The notes under the pieces were generated by a model. The model was given only the letters and a program-made list of their open reading frames with translations. It was not told the origin of the DNA and made no database searches. Source: Clostridia bacterium (GTDB taxonomy: Bacteria; Bacillota; Clostridia; Oscillospirales; Acutalibacteraceae). From it: 50,912 nucleotides of DNA. Location of the stretch: the NCBI GenBank assembly GCA_017546665.1, contig JAFYSE010000006.1:1-50912 (forward strand), in the 5' to 3' direction. Positions 15,949 through 25,290 of this stretch are shown here, piece after piece; the stretch's first letter is position 1; every line of letters begins with the position of its first letter. The position numbers and the translations under genes are program-made.

Positions 15949-18228
15949 CTATTCAGTTTCTTTGTCTTCTTTTTTCTTGTTACTCAAAACCTTTTTATAA
16001 TGTCTTATTCTTACAAGAAGAATTACTGCAACAGTTATTACTGCCATACCAAGAACTGAACCGGAAATTATCAAGCCTGCATTCGACGGAATGTATGGTG
16101 AAATGATGTCCATTGTAGGTAATTCATAAACACCTGAACCGTCATTTGAGCCATAAGGAATTCTAATAACGCTTATTGAGTATCCGCTAATTTCATAAGG
16201 AATAGTGTTATTGTCAACCTTAAGCTTTGCCTCCACAGGGGCAACATGCAATAACTGTCCCGGCTCGTTACAAGCAGATTTAAAGTTTTCAGACATATAT
16301 TGTACTGACGGATTTTTCACATTGTCAAAGCCCTCAATACTGATATTTACTTTCTGTGACTTCCGTGAATTATTGGCTATTTTAATATAGATGACCTTTT
16401 CTTTTTCATCAACCGACATGGAGTGATATATACCGTCTTCTTCCATATTAAAGTCGGAAGCAATATACTTTGTTCCCACATTGTTTGCAAACATCATTTG
16501 CATATAATAATCGGCAGTATAAACCACTTCGCTTGATGAAAACCATACTGCACTTGTATCAGTTGTCTGTGCATTAATCTTTGATAATAGGGTCTGGTAT
16601 GAAGCCATTTGAACTAAATCGGCATTTCTTTCAAGGCTGATTAAAAATGCTGCATTTTCAATCGCAGACCAGATATTATTTTTTGTGAGTGTATCTCCCA
16701 CAGTTGTATTTACACCATATTCCCCTACTGCAACCTTAGCACCGGCACGACCAAAATTATCGTATTTATATAAATCTTTGTATAGATTTCCGCCATTTGT
16801 GGAATTATTTTCTTCAAAAACCACATCAGGATATAAAGCGTTAACCTTTTCCAAGGCTTCCTTGTTCTTTTCCTTGTCTGTTTCTCCACCAAAATATGCG
16901 ATAATTTGTAATTCAGGATATTTTTCCTTAACAGCATTGTAAATGGCATCAAAATTACGCCAGTAAACTTCTCCGAACTCACCGTTTCCAATCGCGAGAT
17001 ATTGCAAATTAAATGATTCCGGATGTCCGTCGGCAATTCTTTTTGCTCCCCACTCTGTGCTCTCATCACCATTTGCATACTCAACTAAATCAAGTACATC
17101 CTGAACATAAACATCAAACTCTTCGCCTTCAGGATTCAAAGCAACCTTGTCGAGATATTCCTTCCAATTTTCTTCCAAAATAGCACCGTTAGCATATTTG
17201 TTTGCCATATCAACATATTCGCTTTTTGAAGATGCCAATATTCCACCATTTATCATTGGAATTGCAGAAGCACCAATATCTTCACAGAGAAGAAGATATT
17301 CATACATACCCATAAGATTTGAATTGATATAATATACATCCTTTTCAGTTTGAGTGTATGACTGCTTTCGTTGTTCACCTAAACCTAAGCTATCCTTCCA
17401 GCTACCTAATTCTTCAAGGGTTTCCCCATTGTCAAATTCACCTACTGAAAAACGAACAAAGGATGGTGACAAATCCTTCATAGCATATACAAGGTCCCTG
17501 CGAAGACTTGTATATGTCCACTTTTCAGAGTGGAAACCATAACTGTTATTGGAAGCCAATGTTACATAATCCATATAGAAGGTGCCAGTGCCATCGCAGG
17601 TAAGAAGCATTGAGCCGTCTGCAGTTACGTCGGATTTAATATCAAGCTTGATATTAGTCCATTCTTCACAATTATCTATATTAAACTGATATTTTTCCTT
17701 GTTTCCCTCAGCAGAAAGAGAGAGAGTTATTGTACCCTCATAATCCACATTTTTGAAAAATGCAGAAAAAGAATATGTTTCATTTGCTCTAAAGCCCATA
17801 TCCCCTGTTTTTGCAGTCTTTTGATTTATTTGGTATGTCTTGTAATTGTAGAATTCGTTGTATCCAATATTCTCAATAGTACCCTTTGTATCAACTGTCA
17901 CTGAAAGATAATTTGTATTGTTTTCATTCATCCCTTCTTCGGAAAGAAACTCAAATTCCTTTACATTGATATTCCAAGAAGTTTCCTGAGATGGTTCATA
18001 TTCAAATGAATTATTGTTAATAAGGTTTGAAACTAATCCACCGTCAATGGCATTTCCTGAATTCTCAAGGTTTATTCCATACAACCCCGTATTGATACCA
18101 TAGGAAATCTTATCCGCTGAAACAGTCATTGTTGGCAAAATCTTTTCTGTTGCTTTTCCACCTGTTAAGGTTAATACTGCAGATATAAGAATTAATATTG
18201 CCATAATAATGGATACTGCTTTTTTCAT
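15949..18228 (-). CDS. GH51-like alpha-L-arabinofuranosidase-related protein, membrane-anchored, altered active site
   Basis: A 759-residue protein with an N-terminal signal or anchor segment (about 4-22) and a C-terminal membrane segment (about 715-740) before a Lys-rich tail, so the body should be held outside the cell. A carbohydrate-binding-like beta region (about 85-225) sits within a GH51-type barrel: LVEYANG (381-387), DGHPESFNLQYLAIGN (400-415), YPELQII and VGEYGVN (501-507). The nucleophile-type Glu503 is present. However, the acid/base motif GNE reads GNG (414-416), with Glu417 one place later, and the usual RFPGG reads RFSVG (259-263). It may have changed activity or be a binding protein. 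A monocistronic gene, divergent from the GH38 operon. Confidence 0.72.
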   Translation of the reverse strand: MKKAVSIIMAILILISAVLTLTGGKATEKILPTMTVSADKISYGINTGLYGINLENSGNAIDGGLVSNLINNNSFEYEPSQETSWNINVKEFEFLSEEGMNENNTNYLSVTVDTKGTIENIGYNEFYNYKTYQINQKTAKTGDMGFRANETYSFSAFFKNVDYEGTITLSLSAEGNKEKYQFNIDNCEEWTNIKLDIKSDVTADGSMLLTCDGTGTFYMDYVTLASNNSYGFHSEKWTYTSLRRDLVYAMKDLSPSFVRFSVGEFDNGETLEELGSWKDSLGLGEQRKQSYTQTEKDVYYINSNLMGMYEYLLLCEDIGASAIPMINGGILASSKSEYVDMANKYANGAILEENWKEYLDKVALNPEGEEFDVYVQDVLDLVEYANGDESTEWGAKRIADGHPESFNLQYLAIGNGEFGEVYWRNFDAIYNAVKEKYPELQIIAYFGGETDKEKNKEALEKVNALYPDVVFEENNSTNGGNLYKDLYKYDNFGRAGAKVAVGEYGVNTTVGDTLTKNNIWSAIENAAFLISLERNADLVQMASYQTLLSKINAQTTDTSAVWFSSSEVVYTADYYMQMMFANNVGTKYIASDFNMEEDGIYHSMSVDEKEKVIYIKIANNSRKSQKVNISIEGFDNVKNPSVQYMSENFKSACNEPGQLLHVAPVEAKLKVDNNTIPYEISGYSISVIRIPYGSNDGSGVYELPTMDIISPYIPSNAGLIISGSVLGMAVITVAVILLVRIRHYKKVLSNKKKEDKETE

Positions 18229-18309
18229 TCCTTATCACCTTCCTGACAATTATATATACTATATTTTAACAATAATACATTATTATGTCGAGTGTTTTTT
18301 TATTTTTTA

Positions 18310-18338
18310 TTGATTTTTTCTCCGTCAAAATATATAAT
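18310..18338 (+). promoter_or_regulatory. Promoter of the GH38-symporter operon
   Basis: TTGATT (18310-18315), a 17-bp spacer and TATAAT (18333-18338), about 34 nt before the GH38 start. Confidence 0.65.
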
Positions 18339-18371
18339 CAATTTGTATATTGGTTTTGGAGGAAAATCTTT

Positions 18372-21300
18372 ATGGATAAGAAAAAGGTCTATACCATTTC
18401 AAACGCTCATCTCGACACTATCTGGAGTTGGGATTTTGAGACTACTGTCAGCAAATACATATACAGAACACTTACAGAAAATTTTGAGTTGTTCGAAAAA
18501 TATCCTGATTATAAATTCAACTTTGAAGGCTCATATCGTTATGAGTTAATGAAGGAATATTATCCTGAAAAATGGGAAAAGATGAGACAATGCATCGCAA
18601 AAGGACGTTGGAACGTTTGTGGAAGTGCCTTTGAAAATGGTGATGTTAATGTACCATCCCCTGAAGCACTTTTCAGAAACATTCTTATTGGTAACGAATA
18701 TTTCCAAAAGAATTTTGGCAAACGCAGTTGTGACATTTTCCTTCCCGACTGTTTCGGTTTCGGATATGCCTTGCCATCAATTATGCACCACGCTAATCTT
18801 AAAGGCTTTACAACACAGAAGCTTACATGGGGTTCAGCCTATGGAATACCTTTTGACCTTGGCAAATGGTATGGTGTTGACGGCAATTATGTTTATGGCA
18901 ACACAAATCCCGGCTCTTACGTGACAACCTTGCTCAAAGTAAGAGATAAGAAATTTGTCAAAGAAAAATTAGCAGATAACGAAAAATATGACCTTCCTAT
19001 GACTGCAGTTTTTCACGGTGTTGGTGACCGTGGTGGTGCTCCAAAAGAACCATCAGTTAAAACTGTTTGTGATGAAATCAAAAAGAATGATACAAGTGAT
19101 GTGGAAGTGTTATCTGCTCCTGCCGACCAGATTTTCCGTGATATTGATGCTTTACCTGAAGAAACAAAGCAGAAATTACCTGTTTGGAATAACGAACTTG
19201 TTATGACAAACCACGCAGTCGGTGGTTATACATCACGTGCTATCGGTAAGCGTTGGAACAGAAGAAATGAAGAAATTGCAGATATGGCTGAGCGTGCTTG
19301 TGTAACTGCAACAACTATCAACGGATATACATATCCTCAGGAAACACTTACAAAGGCTTGGAAACGAGTTATTGCTCACCAATTCCACGATGATTTGCCC
19401 GGCACATCAGTTCAACGTGCATACAGAAGAAGCTGGAATGACTATGCAATGTCCCTTAACCAATTCACAAACGAATATGAAGCAGCAGTTAAGTCTATTG
19501 CATCAAAACTTGATACATCTTTTGTAAAAGGTACAGCAGTTGTTGTTAACAACCCTATGGAATATGAACGCACAGGCGTTGTAACTGTTAAAGTTCCAAA
19601 ATTCTTTAGCAAGAATATAACTGTTCTTGATAAAAACGAGAACGAATATCCTGCACAGGTTACAGAAGTAAAGAATGGTGTTGCGACAGTTCTTATCTGT
19701 GTTACTGTTCCTGCTATGGGCTATAAAGTGTTTGACTTAAGAAGCAGAAAATGTCAAATTAAATCTAAGCTTTCTGCATCCATAACAAAACTTGAAAATG
19801 AAAAATACATTGTTACATTTAACAGTAACGGTGATATTTCTTCTATTTTTGACAAGGAATTAAAGAAAGAAATTCTTCAAAAGCCAATTACAACAGGTAT
19901 CTTTAATTATAACGGTAGTAGTTCTTGGCCTGCTTGGGAATTGAATTACGAAGAACTTCATCGCGAGCCACAGAACAAGACAAAAATCAAGACGATTAAG
20001 GTTGTTGAAAACGGTCCTTGCAGAGTTGCCCTTGAAATCGTAAAAACATTTGGTGACAGCACTTTTACATCCATCGTTGCTCTTAGTCGTGGTGGAAAAG
20101 TGGTTGAAGTTTATAACGAAACTGAATGGCGTAGTAAACGTCACCTTGCAAAAGAGTGTTTCTCATTCACTGCCGAAAGCCCCGTAGCTACCTATGACCT
20201 TGGTCTTGGTGCAATCAAGCGTGGTAATATGAATGACAAGCTTTTTGAAGTTCCTGCACAGAAATGGGCTGATATTTCAGATGAAGAAAAAGGCTTTGGT
20301 GTTTCTGTTATCAGTGAATGTAAATATGGTTGGGATAAGTTTGACAACAACACTCTCCGTCTTACTCTTATGCATACACCACTTAAAAACTACAAAGTTG
20401 ACAGTATGCAGTCAATGATGGAATTAGGTCTTAACAGATATTCTTATGCAGTTTATTCCCATAATGGCACAGTTGCACACGATACACAAACAGAGGCGAG
20501 AAATTTTGTGATGCCTTTGTCTTCCTTCATCGTTTCAAAGCACGAGGGTGAATATAGTGATTATTCTTTTGGCTCACTTTCAGGAAATGCTATTTTACGT
20601 GCAGTTAAGAAGGCAGAAAATAGTGATGAAATTATTATCCGTGTTGGCGAAAGCGAGAAGAAATCACAAAAAGGTGTTACATTCTCACTTGACTGTGGAA
20701 TTGTTTCTGCAAGAGAGATTTTCGCATCAGAAGAACATATTGACGATGTAGAACTTGTTGACGGAAAACTCGTATTCGACCTTAAACCTTACGAAATCAA
20801 ATCCTTTGCACTTACAGTTAACAAAGCGGATGCAAAAGAAACAAAATTCAAGGTTGATATTATAGGAAACATCAATGCATTCTCAACAAATGCAAAGCCA
20901 TCAGGCGAGTTACCTAAAATTAAAAAAACAATTCCTGCCGAAATCAAGCCTGACAATACATATTCTGCAGGTGTTAACTTTGAGTTGCCAAAAAACAACA
21001 AGGCTATGCTTTGTGGTGGGCAGAGTCTCCTTCTTCCCGAAGGAACAAAAAAGGTTCACGTTCTTATGGCATCTCTCAATGGCGACAAATACGTTAAAAT
21101 TAATGGTTGTGCATATAAGATTAACGATATTACTGAATACTATGCAGGTTGGGATTTATACGACTTCAAGGAAGTTGCATTTACAAAGCAAGGCAAGTTA
21201 GGTTATGAATTTACTCATTCTCACACAGAAAATGGTGACGCACAATGTCAGCAGCTGTTCTTCTGGCACGTTGAGGTTGATAATGAAGATAAGGGAATAA

Positions 21301-21527
21301 TCAGTTTCCCTGTTGACCACGATATTCTTGTACTTTCTGTTGTTGCAGATACAGATGACACAACTTGTGAGCTTAGTTGTGACCTTTATGACAGGATTGA
21401 AGGTCGTGTATTTGATTACCACGAAAATCTTAAAGAAAAATTTGTGTACCTCAACTGTAAAAATTCTTATCTTCTCAATGATAAGGGTGGAGCAATCAAG
21501 CATAGAAACAAGGGAAGGAGAAAATAA
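18372..21527 (+). CDS. Glycoside hydrolase family 38 alpha-mannosidase
   Basis: A 1051-residue cytoplasmic enzyme without signal peptide. The N-terminal GH38 domain has zinc ligands His13 and Asp15 in NAHLDTIWSW and the nucleophile Asp126 in FLPDCFGFG. The helical middle domain contains HQFHDDLPGTS, and the long beta-sandwich C-terminus fits the family. GH38 enzymes remove alpha-linked mannose. I start at ATG 18372, nine nt after GGAGG; the longer frame upstream would cross the promoter. It leads an operon with a GPH-type sugar symporter, which would supply its substrate. Unlike the second GH38 of this window, its catalytic domain starts right at the N-terminus, so the two are paralogues with different domain layout. 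Confidence 0.93.
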   Translation: MDKKKVYTISNAHLDTIWSWDFETTVSKYIYRTLTENFELFEKYPDYKFNFEGSYRYELMKEYYPEKWEKMRQCIAKGRWNVCGSAFENGDVNVPSPEALFRNILIGNEYFQKNFGKRSCDIFLPDCFGFGYALPSIMHHANLKGFTTQKLTWGSAYGIPFDLGKWYGVDGNYVYGNTNPGSYVTTLLKVRDKKFVKEKLADNEKYDLPMTAVFHGVGDRGGAPKEPSVKTVCDEIKKNDTSDVEVLSAPADQIFRDIDALPEETKQKLPVWNNELVMTNHAVGGYTSRAIGKRWNRRNEEIADMAERACVTATTINGYTYPQETLTKAWKRVIAHQFHDDLPGTSVQRAYRRSWNDYAMSLNQFTNEYEAAVKSIASKLDTSFVKGTAVVVNNPMEYERTGVVTVKVPKFFSKNITVLDKNENEYPAQVTEVKNGVATVLICVTVPAMGYKVFDLRSRKCQIKSKLSASITKLENEKYIVTFNSNGDISSIFDKELKKEILQKPITTGIFNYNGSSSWPAWELNYEELHREPQNKTKIKTIKVVENGPCRVALEIVKTFGDSTFTSIVALSRGGKVVEVYNETEWRSKRHLAKECFSFTAESPVATYDLGLGAIKRGNMNDKLFEVPAQKWADISDEEKGFGVSVISECKYGWDKFDNNTLRLTLMHTPLKNYKVDSMQSMMELGLNRYSYAVYSHNGTVAHDTQTEARNFVMPLSSFIVSKHEGEYSDYSFGSLSGNAILRAVKKAENSDEIIIRVGESEKKSQKGVTFSLDCGIVSAREIFASEEHIDDVELVDGKLVFDLKPYEIKSFALTVNKADAKETKFKVDIIGNINAFSTNAKPSGELPKIKKTIPAEIKPDNTYSAGVNFELPKNNKAMLCGGQSLLLPEGTKKVHVLMASLNGDKYVKINGCAYKINDITEYYAGWDLYDFKEVAFTKQGKLGYEFTHSHTENGDAQCQQLFFWHVEVDNEDKGIISFPVDHDILVLSVVADTDDTTCELSCDLYDRIEGRVFDYHENLKEKFVYLNCKNSYLLNDKGGAIKHRNKGRRK

Positions 21528-21529
21528 CT

Positions 21530-22996
21530 ATGGCACAAAACAATGGTGACATTCGTTATGTTGGTGTTAAGGAAACTCTTGCCTATGGTATTGCAAATGC
21601 CGGTCAATGCTTTGGTTATAACATTATCGCAGGTAGTTACCTTTCCCTATTCTTTGTAAAGGTTTTTGGTGTACCACCAACTGCAGTAGCATCTATGATG
21701 CTCTTCTTAGGTCTTTGGGATACGGTCAACGACCCACTTATGGGTACAATTATTGACAAAACGAGAACAAGATATGGTAAACTTCGTCCCTATCTTTTAA
21801 TTGTTCCCATTCCTTTAGGACTTGCAACTATTGCTCTTTTCGCAGGACCTCAAATTCTTGGCGAAAATGCAGAATCAATTTCTAAAATTATCTATATGTT
21901 CATTACCTACTTTATATGGGAACTTTTCTACACCTTGGGCGACGTGCCTTTTTGGGGATTAAGTGCGGCAATCAGTCCTTCTCCAAGTGACAGAACAAGG
22001 GTTATCTCATCTGCAAGATTTGTTTCAGGTCTTATCGGCGGACTTTCAACAACAATTCTCGTTGTACTTATGGACTTGAGTAACAATGGCACAATTCCAC
22101 TTTCGCTTTCTCAGGTATTCTTGCTTATGGCTGTGATTTCAGGCACATTCGGTATGGCTCTATTCTCACTTTCAGGCATCTGTACAAAAGAAAGAGTTGT
22201 ACAGACAATTAAAGAGCCAAGTGTTCTTGACGGATTTAAGGCACTTATTAAAAACAAGCCTTTGCTTTTAATTGTAATTGGTAATGTTCTTGGTGCTATT
22301 GGTGGTATTGGTGGTTTCTTCCAGACTTACTACTATTCCGAAGTTTTACAGATGAATTCAATTACTATTATTGTTTATCTTCCGGGTACAATTTTAGGCT
22401 TTATTACATATCTTCTCATTCCAAAAATCAAGCAGAAATTTGACAATCGTCAGATTATCTTCCTTAATGGTTTTGTAAGACTTGTTATGGGTGCTTTAGT
22501 ATTCATTGTTGGTCTTAAATGCTTCAAAAATGTTTGGGTTGTTGTACCACTTTTGATGATTCAAAACCTTCTTTTCAGTATGTTTAACACAATCAATATG
22601 GTTATTCCAACAGAAATGATTGGTGACACAATTGACTATATGGAATGGAAAACAGGCGAAAGAAACGAAGGGGTTTCATTCTCCGTACTTACCTTTGTCG
22701 GTAAACTTACAGGTTCAATTTCAGGTACAATAGGCAATTTACTTCTTCCAATAATCGGTCTTTCATTCGTTGAAATAAGTGCAACGGAAACAATGACTGT
22801 CAAAGCCTATGAGTACACCGATACTCTTATCTGGGGTATGTTCACATTAGCTCCTGCAATTTTAGGTCTTTTACCACTTATTCCATACATCTGGTATGAC
22901 CTTACAGGTGACAAGCTTCGCAAAGTTCGTGAAGAAATGGCAGAGCGTAGACAGGCGCTTTCAGCACAGGTTTCAGGAGGTAGCGAAAATGAGTAA
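21530..22996 (+). CDS. GPH family sugar:cation symporter (MelB-like, MFS)
   Basis: A 488-residue protein with about 12 membrane segments. It has the glycoside-pentoside-hexuronide symporter motifs: YGIANAGQCFGYNI in helix 1, WDTVNDPLMGTIIDKTRTRYGKLRPYL (about 64-90, with the helix 2 Asp cation site), and WELFYTLGDVPFWGL near residue 128. It should import an oligosaccharide or glycoside with Na+ or H+. The start lies 2 nt after the GH38 stop and the ribosome site GGAAGGAG is inside that gene, so both are co-translated. The likely cargo is a mannose-containing glycan, inferred only from the neighbour. Confidence 0.9.
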   Translation: MAQNNGDIRYVGVKETLAYGIANAGQCFGYNIIAGSYLSLFFVKVFGVPPTAVASMMLFLGLWDTVNDPLMGTIIDKTRTRYGKLRPYLLIVPIPLGLATIALFAGPQILGENAESISKIIYMFITYFIWELFYTLGDVPFWGLSAAISPSPSDRTRVISSARFVSGLIGGLSTTILVVLMDLSNNGTIPLSLSQVFLLMAVISGTFGMALFSLSGICTKERVVQTIKEPSVLDGFKALIKNKPLLLIVIGNVLGAIGGIGGFFQTYYYSEVLQMNSITIIVYLPGTILGFITYLLIPKIKQKFDNRQIIFLNGFVRLVMGALVFIVGLKCFKNVWVVVPLLMIQNLLFSMFNTINMVIPTEMIGDTIDYMEWKTGERNEGVSFSVLTFVGKLTGSISGTIGNLLLPIIGLSFVEISATETMTVKAYEYTDTLIWGMFTLAPAILGLLPLIPYIWYDLTGDKLRKVREEMAERRQALSAQVSGGSENE

Positions 22997-23594
22997 TTGT
23001 CCAAAATGCAACGAAAAACTCTCACCTTTCTATATGAAACAGAATTGTCCTAAATGTAATACAAACCTTGTGTATTATGACCTTGAAAACAGATTACAAG
23101 CAGACCACGAAAAGGCTATGAGAGAGCAAGAAGCAGTTGATAAAGCACTTAACAACATCAAAACATCTGCTTTTGGTGGAACCTTGCAGATTATTCGTTT
23201 TGTGTTGATGTTCTCTCCCCTTGCTTGGATGTGTTTGCCTGTGTTTAAGGCAAATGACGGTGTGGATATTACCCTCATAAGTGTTATTATGGGAATTATA
23301 AATGGTAATTTCGATTTTTCTAATCAATCTTATCTTTTCCCATTCATCACAATGGTGTGTATTATAGTTTTCTCACTTATTGTGATTATTTCTTCACTTT
23401 TTTCAGTTGGCAAAAAGGCATTTGTAAGAAATGAAGTTTTCAGTTTAATAAATACATTTGTATTTATAGTTGTATCAATTATCGCTTGTAAAGTGGGAGA
23501 GGCTCATCTCGGCATAGGATATTTCATGGTTTCAATCACTTATATCCTTGAACTTAAAATACATAAACTGGTTGATAAAAAACTTAATAAATAA
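22989..23594 (+). CDS. Zinc-ribbon membrane protein, unknown function
   Basis: A 201-residue protein that begins MSNCPKCNEKL and has two CPKC knuckles (residues 4-7 and 20-23), forming a small zinc ribbon. A charged helical stretch follows (about 30-60), then four hydrophobic segments (about 67-87, 107-130, 139-160 and 165-190). I do not recognise a named family; zinc-ribbon plus four-helix membrane proteins are common in Clostridia but uncharacterised. ATG 22989 overlaps the symporter stop by 8 nt and has GGAGG 8-12 nt upstream, so it is clearly coupled to the transporter and may regulate or stabilise it. A terminator follows. Confidence 0.75.
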   Translation: MSNCPKCNEKLSPFYMKQNCPKCNTNLVYYDLENRLQADHEKAMREQEAVDKALNNIKTSAFGGTLQIIRFVLMFSPLAWMCLPVFKANDGVDITLISVIMGIINGNFDFSNQSYLFPFITMVCIIVFSLIVIISSLFSVGKKAFVRNEVFSLINTFVFIVVSIIACKVGEAHLGIGYFMVSITYILELKIHKLVDKKLNK

Positions 23595-23600
23595 TTTCTC

Positions 23601-23630
23601 AAAAAGGGGCAAGAATTTGCTCCTTTTTTA
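23601..23630 (+). terminator. Terminator of the GH38-symporter operon
   Basis: AAAAAGGGGCAA (23601-23612) pairs with TTGCTCCTTTTT (23617-23628) with one G-U pair, followed by a T-run. Confidence 0.8.
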
Positions 23631-23658
23631 TTGCATTTTTTGAAAATTGTGGTAAAAT
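23631..23658 (+). promoter_or_regulatory. Candidate promoter of nagB
   Basis: TTGCAT (23631-23636), a 16-bp spacer and TAAAAT (23653-23658), about 30 nt before the nagB start. Confidence 0.5.
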
Positions 23659-23688
23659 AAAATCTCAAAAAATTGCGAGGTGGAAAGA

Positions 23689-24408
23689 ATGATACTTCAT
23701 ATTTTTAACAATGCTGAAGAAATCGGCAAGGCAGTAGCTAACTTAATCGTTGAACAGGTCAATGAAAAACCTGATTCTGTTTTAGGTTTTGCAACAGGTG
23801 CTTCCCCTGTCCCTACATACAAGAGTCTCATCAAAGCATACAATAAAGGTAAGGTTAGTTTTAAGGATATCACTACTTTTAACCTTGACGAATATTGCGA
23901 TTTACCAAAAGAAGATAAAAACAGTTATTATACATTTATGCACGAAAACCTTTTCAACCATATTGATGTTAAAGAAGAAAACATCAACTTCCTTAACGGT
24001 AATGCCGAGGATACTGATGCTGAATGTACTCGTTATGACGATTTGCTTACCGAAAACAAAATTGATATTCAGCTTTTAGGTGTTGGCAGAAACGGTCATA
24101 TCGGATTTAACGAACCATCAAACAGATTTACAAAGGGTTCTTTTAAAGTTCGTCTTTCACAAAGCACTATTGATGCAAACTCAATTTATTTTGATGAAAA
24201 CCCAATGCCAAACTATGCTCTTACAATGGGTACTGTTTCAATTATGAAATCAAAGCAGATTATTCTTATTGCGACAGGTCGTAGCAAGTCAGATGCTATT
24301 GATGGTCTTGTAAATGGCGACATTACACCATCTTGTCCTGCATCAGTTTTACAGCTTCATCCGAATGTACACATCTTCCTTGACAAGGCAGCAGCAGCTA
24401 GACTTTAA
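23689..24408 (+). CDS. nagB: Glucosamine-6-phosphate deaminase
   Basis: A 239-residue protein of normal NagB length. It shows the phosphate loop GFATGASPVPTY (33-44), the catalytic Asp-Glu pair in NLDEYCDL (65-72) and the signature LGVGRNGHIGFNEP (130-143) with the ring-opening His137. It converts glucosamine-6-phosphate to fructose-6-phosphate and ammonia, joining amino sugar use to glycolysis. The upstream GTG at 23680 is rejected because GAGG at 23677-23680 is the ribosome site for ATG 23689. It lies between terminators, so it is expressed alone. No nagA is seen nearby. Confidence 0.95.
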   Translation: MILHIFNNAEEIGKAVANLIVEQVNEKPDSVLGFATGASPVPTYKSLIKAYNKGKVSFKDITTFNLDEYCDLPKEDKNSYYTFMHENLFNHIDVKEENINFLNGNAEDTDAECTRYDDLLTENKIDIQLLGVGRNGHIGFNEPSNRFTKGSFKVRLSQSTIDANSIYFDENPMPNYALTMGTVSIMKSKQIILIATGRSKSDAIDGLVNGDITPSCPASVLQLHPNVHIFLDKAAAARL

Positions 24409-24424
24409 TTCAATCATAAAATAA

Positions 24425-24458
24425 GACCGAGTAGATTAAATCTGCTCGGTCATTTTTT
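24425..24458 (+). terminator. Terminator of nagB
   Basis: GACCGAGTAGA (24425-24435) pairs with TCTGCTCGGTC (24441-24451) with one wobble pair, followed by ATTTTTTATTTTG. The reverse strand is followed by TTATTTTATG and could also serve the convergent phosphodiesterase gene. Confidence 0.85.
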
Positions 24459-25290
24459 ATTTTGTTAACCTGTTTGTTGTAAAATTACGAATTCCTAAAT
24501 TATATAGGCTTTTGTATGTATCAGGATTATCAATAGTCCAACATCCTAATTCGATACCTAACTGTTGTGCTTTTTCAATTCCACCGTTTGGATTTTTCAG
24601 GTATTTATTTCCGTTAAAACCCATACCGTAATTATTTTCTGCACACATTTCTATACCCTCATCAGTAATCTCACTAGTGACATACCAAAGTTCGATTTCA
24701 CTATCCATTTCCCTGAGAGAAGCGAGAATTTCAGTATCAAAAGAAATGATAATAGCTTTTTCTCGCATACCTTTGTGCACATCAAGCGCTTCAAAAATCT
24801 TATCAAGGCACTTATTGTTTCCACCTTTAATTTCTATCTGTGGAATCACATCATATCTGTCACAGATTTCAAGATATTCATCAAGAGTTATAATCTTTTG
24901 GTCGCGATATTTAAGAAAATTGTGTCCGCTTGTTATCTTGTATTCTTTTATTTCTTCAAAAGTTAACTCTGACACAATTCCTCTGCCGTTTGTCATTCTG
25001 TTAATGTTATCATCGTGGTTGAGAATCCATATTCCGTCACTGGTAAGTTGAATATCACATTCTGCACCGAAAAAGCCTTTTTCCCCTGCTTCAACAAAAG
25101 CGGCAGCAGAATTTTCAGGTGCTATTCCTGAAAATCCACGATGAGCAAAAAGGTTAACATCCGTAGGCAATCCTTTTTCAGAAAGTGAAATAGCCTGACG
25201 TGGTCCGTTTAAAATCATAAACGCGACAGATGCAACCACTAACATAAGCGCAAGTGCTATTGCAACAATAATTTTAACTATTTTTTTCAT
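24457..25290 (-). CDS. Glycerophosphodiester phosphodiesterase family protein, membrane-anchored
   Basis: A 277-residue protein with an N-terminal membrane segment (about 4-27) and a GDPD barrel. Key residues are visible: His50 and Arg51 in AHRGFSG, Glu59 in APEN, Glu77 and Asp79 in ECDIQLTSDG, and His92 in NHDDNINR. The family hydrolyses glycerophosphodiesters from phospholipid or teichoic acid turnover to glycerol-3-phosphate and an alcohol. The anchor suggests action outside the membrane. The start abuts the GH38 stop with no gap, so it is the last gene of the mutase operon. Members of the family can have other phosphodiester substrates. Confidence 0.88.
   Translation of the reverse strand: MKKIVKIIVAIALALMLVVASVAFMILNGPRQAISLSEKGLPTDVNLFAHRGFSGIAPENSAAAFVEAGEKGFFGAECDIQLTSDGIWILNHDDNINRMTNGRGIVSELTFEEIKEYKITSGHNFLKYRDQKIITLDEYLEICDRYDVIPQIEIKGGNNKCLDKIFEALDVHKGMREKAIIISFDTEILASLREMDSEIELWYVTSEITDEGIEMCAENNYGMGFNGNKYLKNPNGGIEKAQQLGIELGCWTIDNPDTYKSLYNLGIRNFTTNRLTK

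Noticed and set aside
18285-18371. Longer N-terminus for the first GH38 (in-frame start 87 nt upstream)
   Set aside because: It would cross the predicted promoter and its extra residues are Phe/Ile-rich translation of an AT-rich leader; GGAGG points to ATG 18372.
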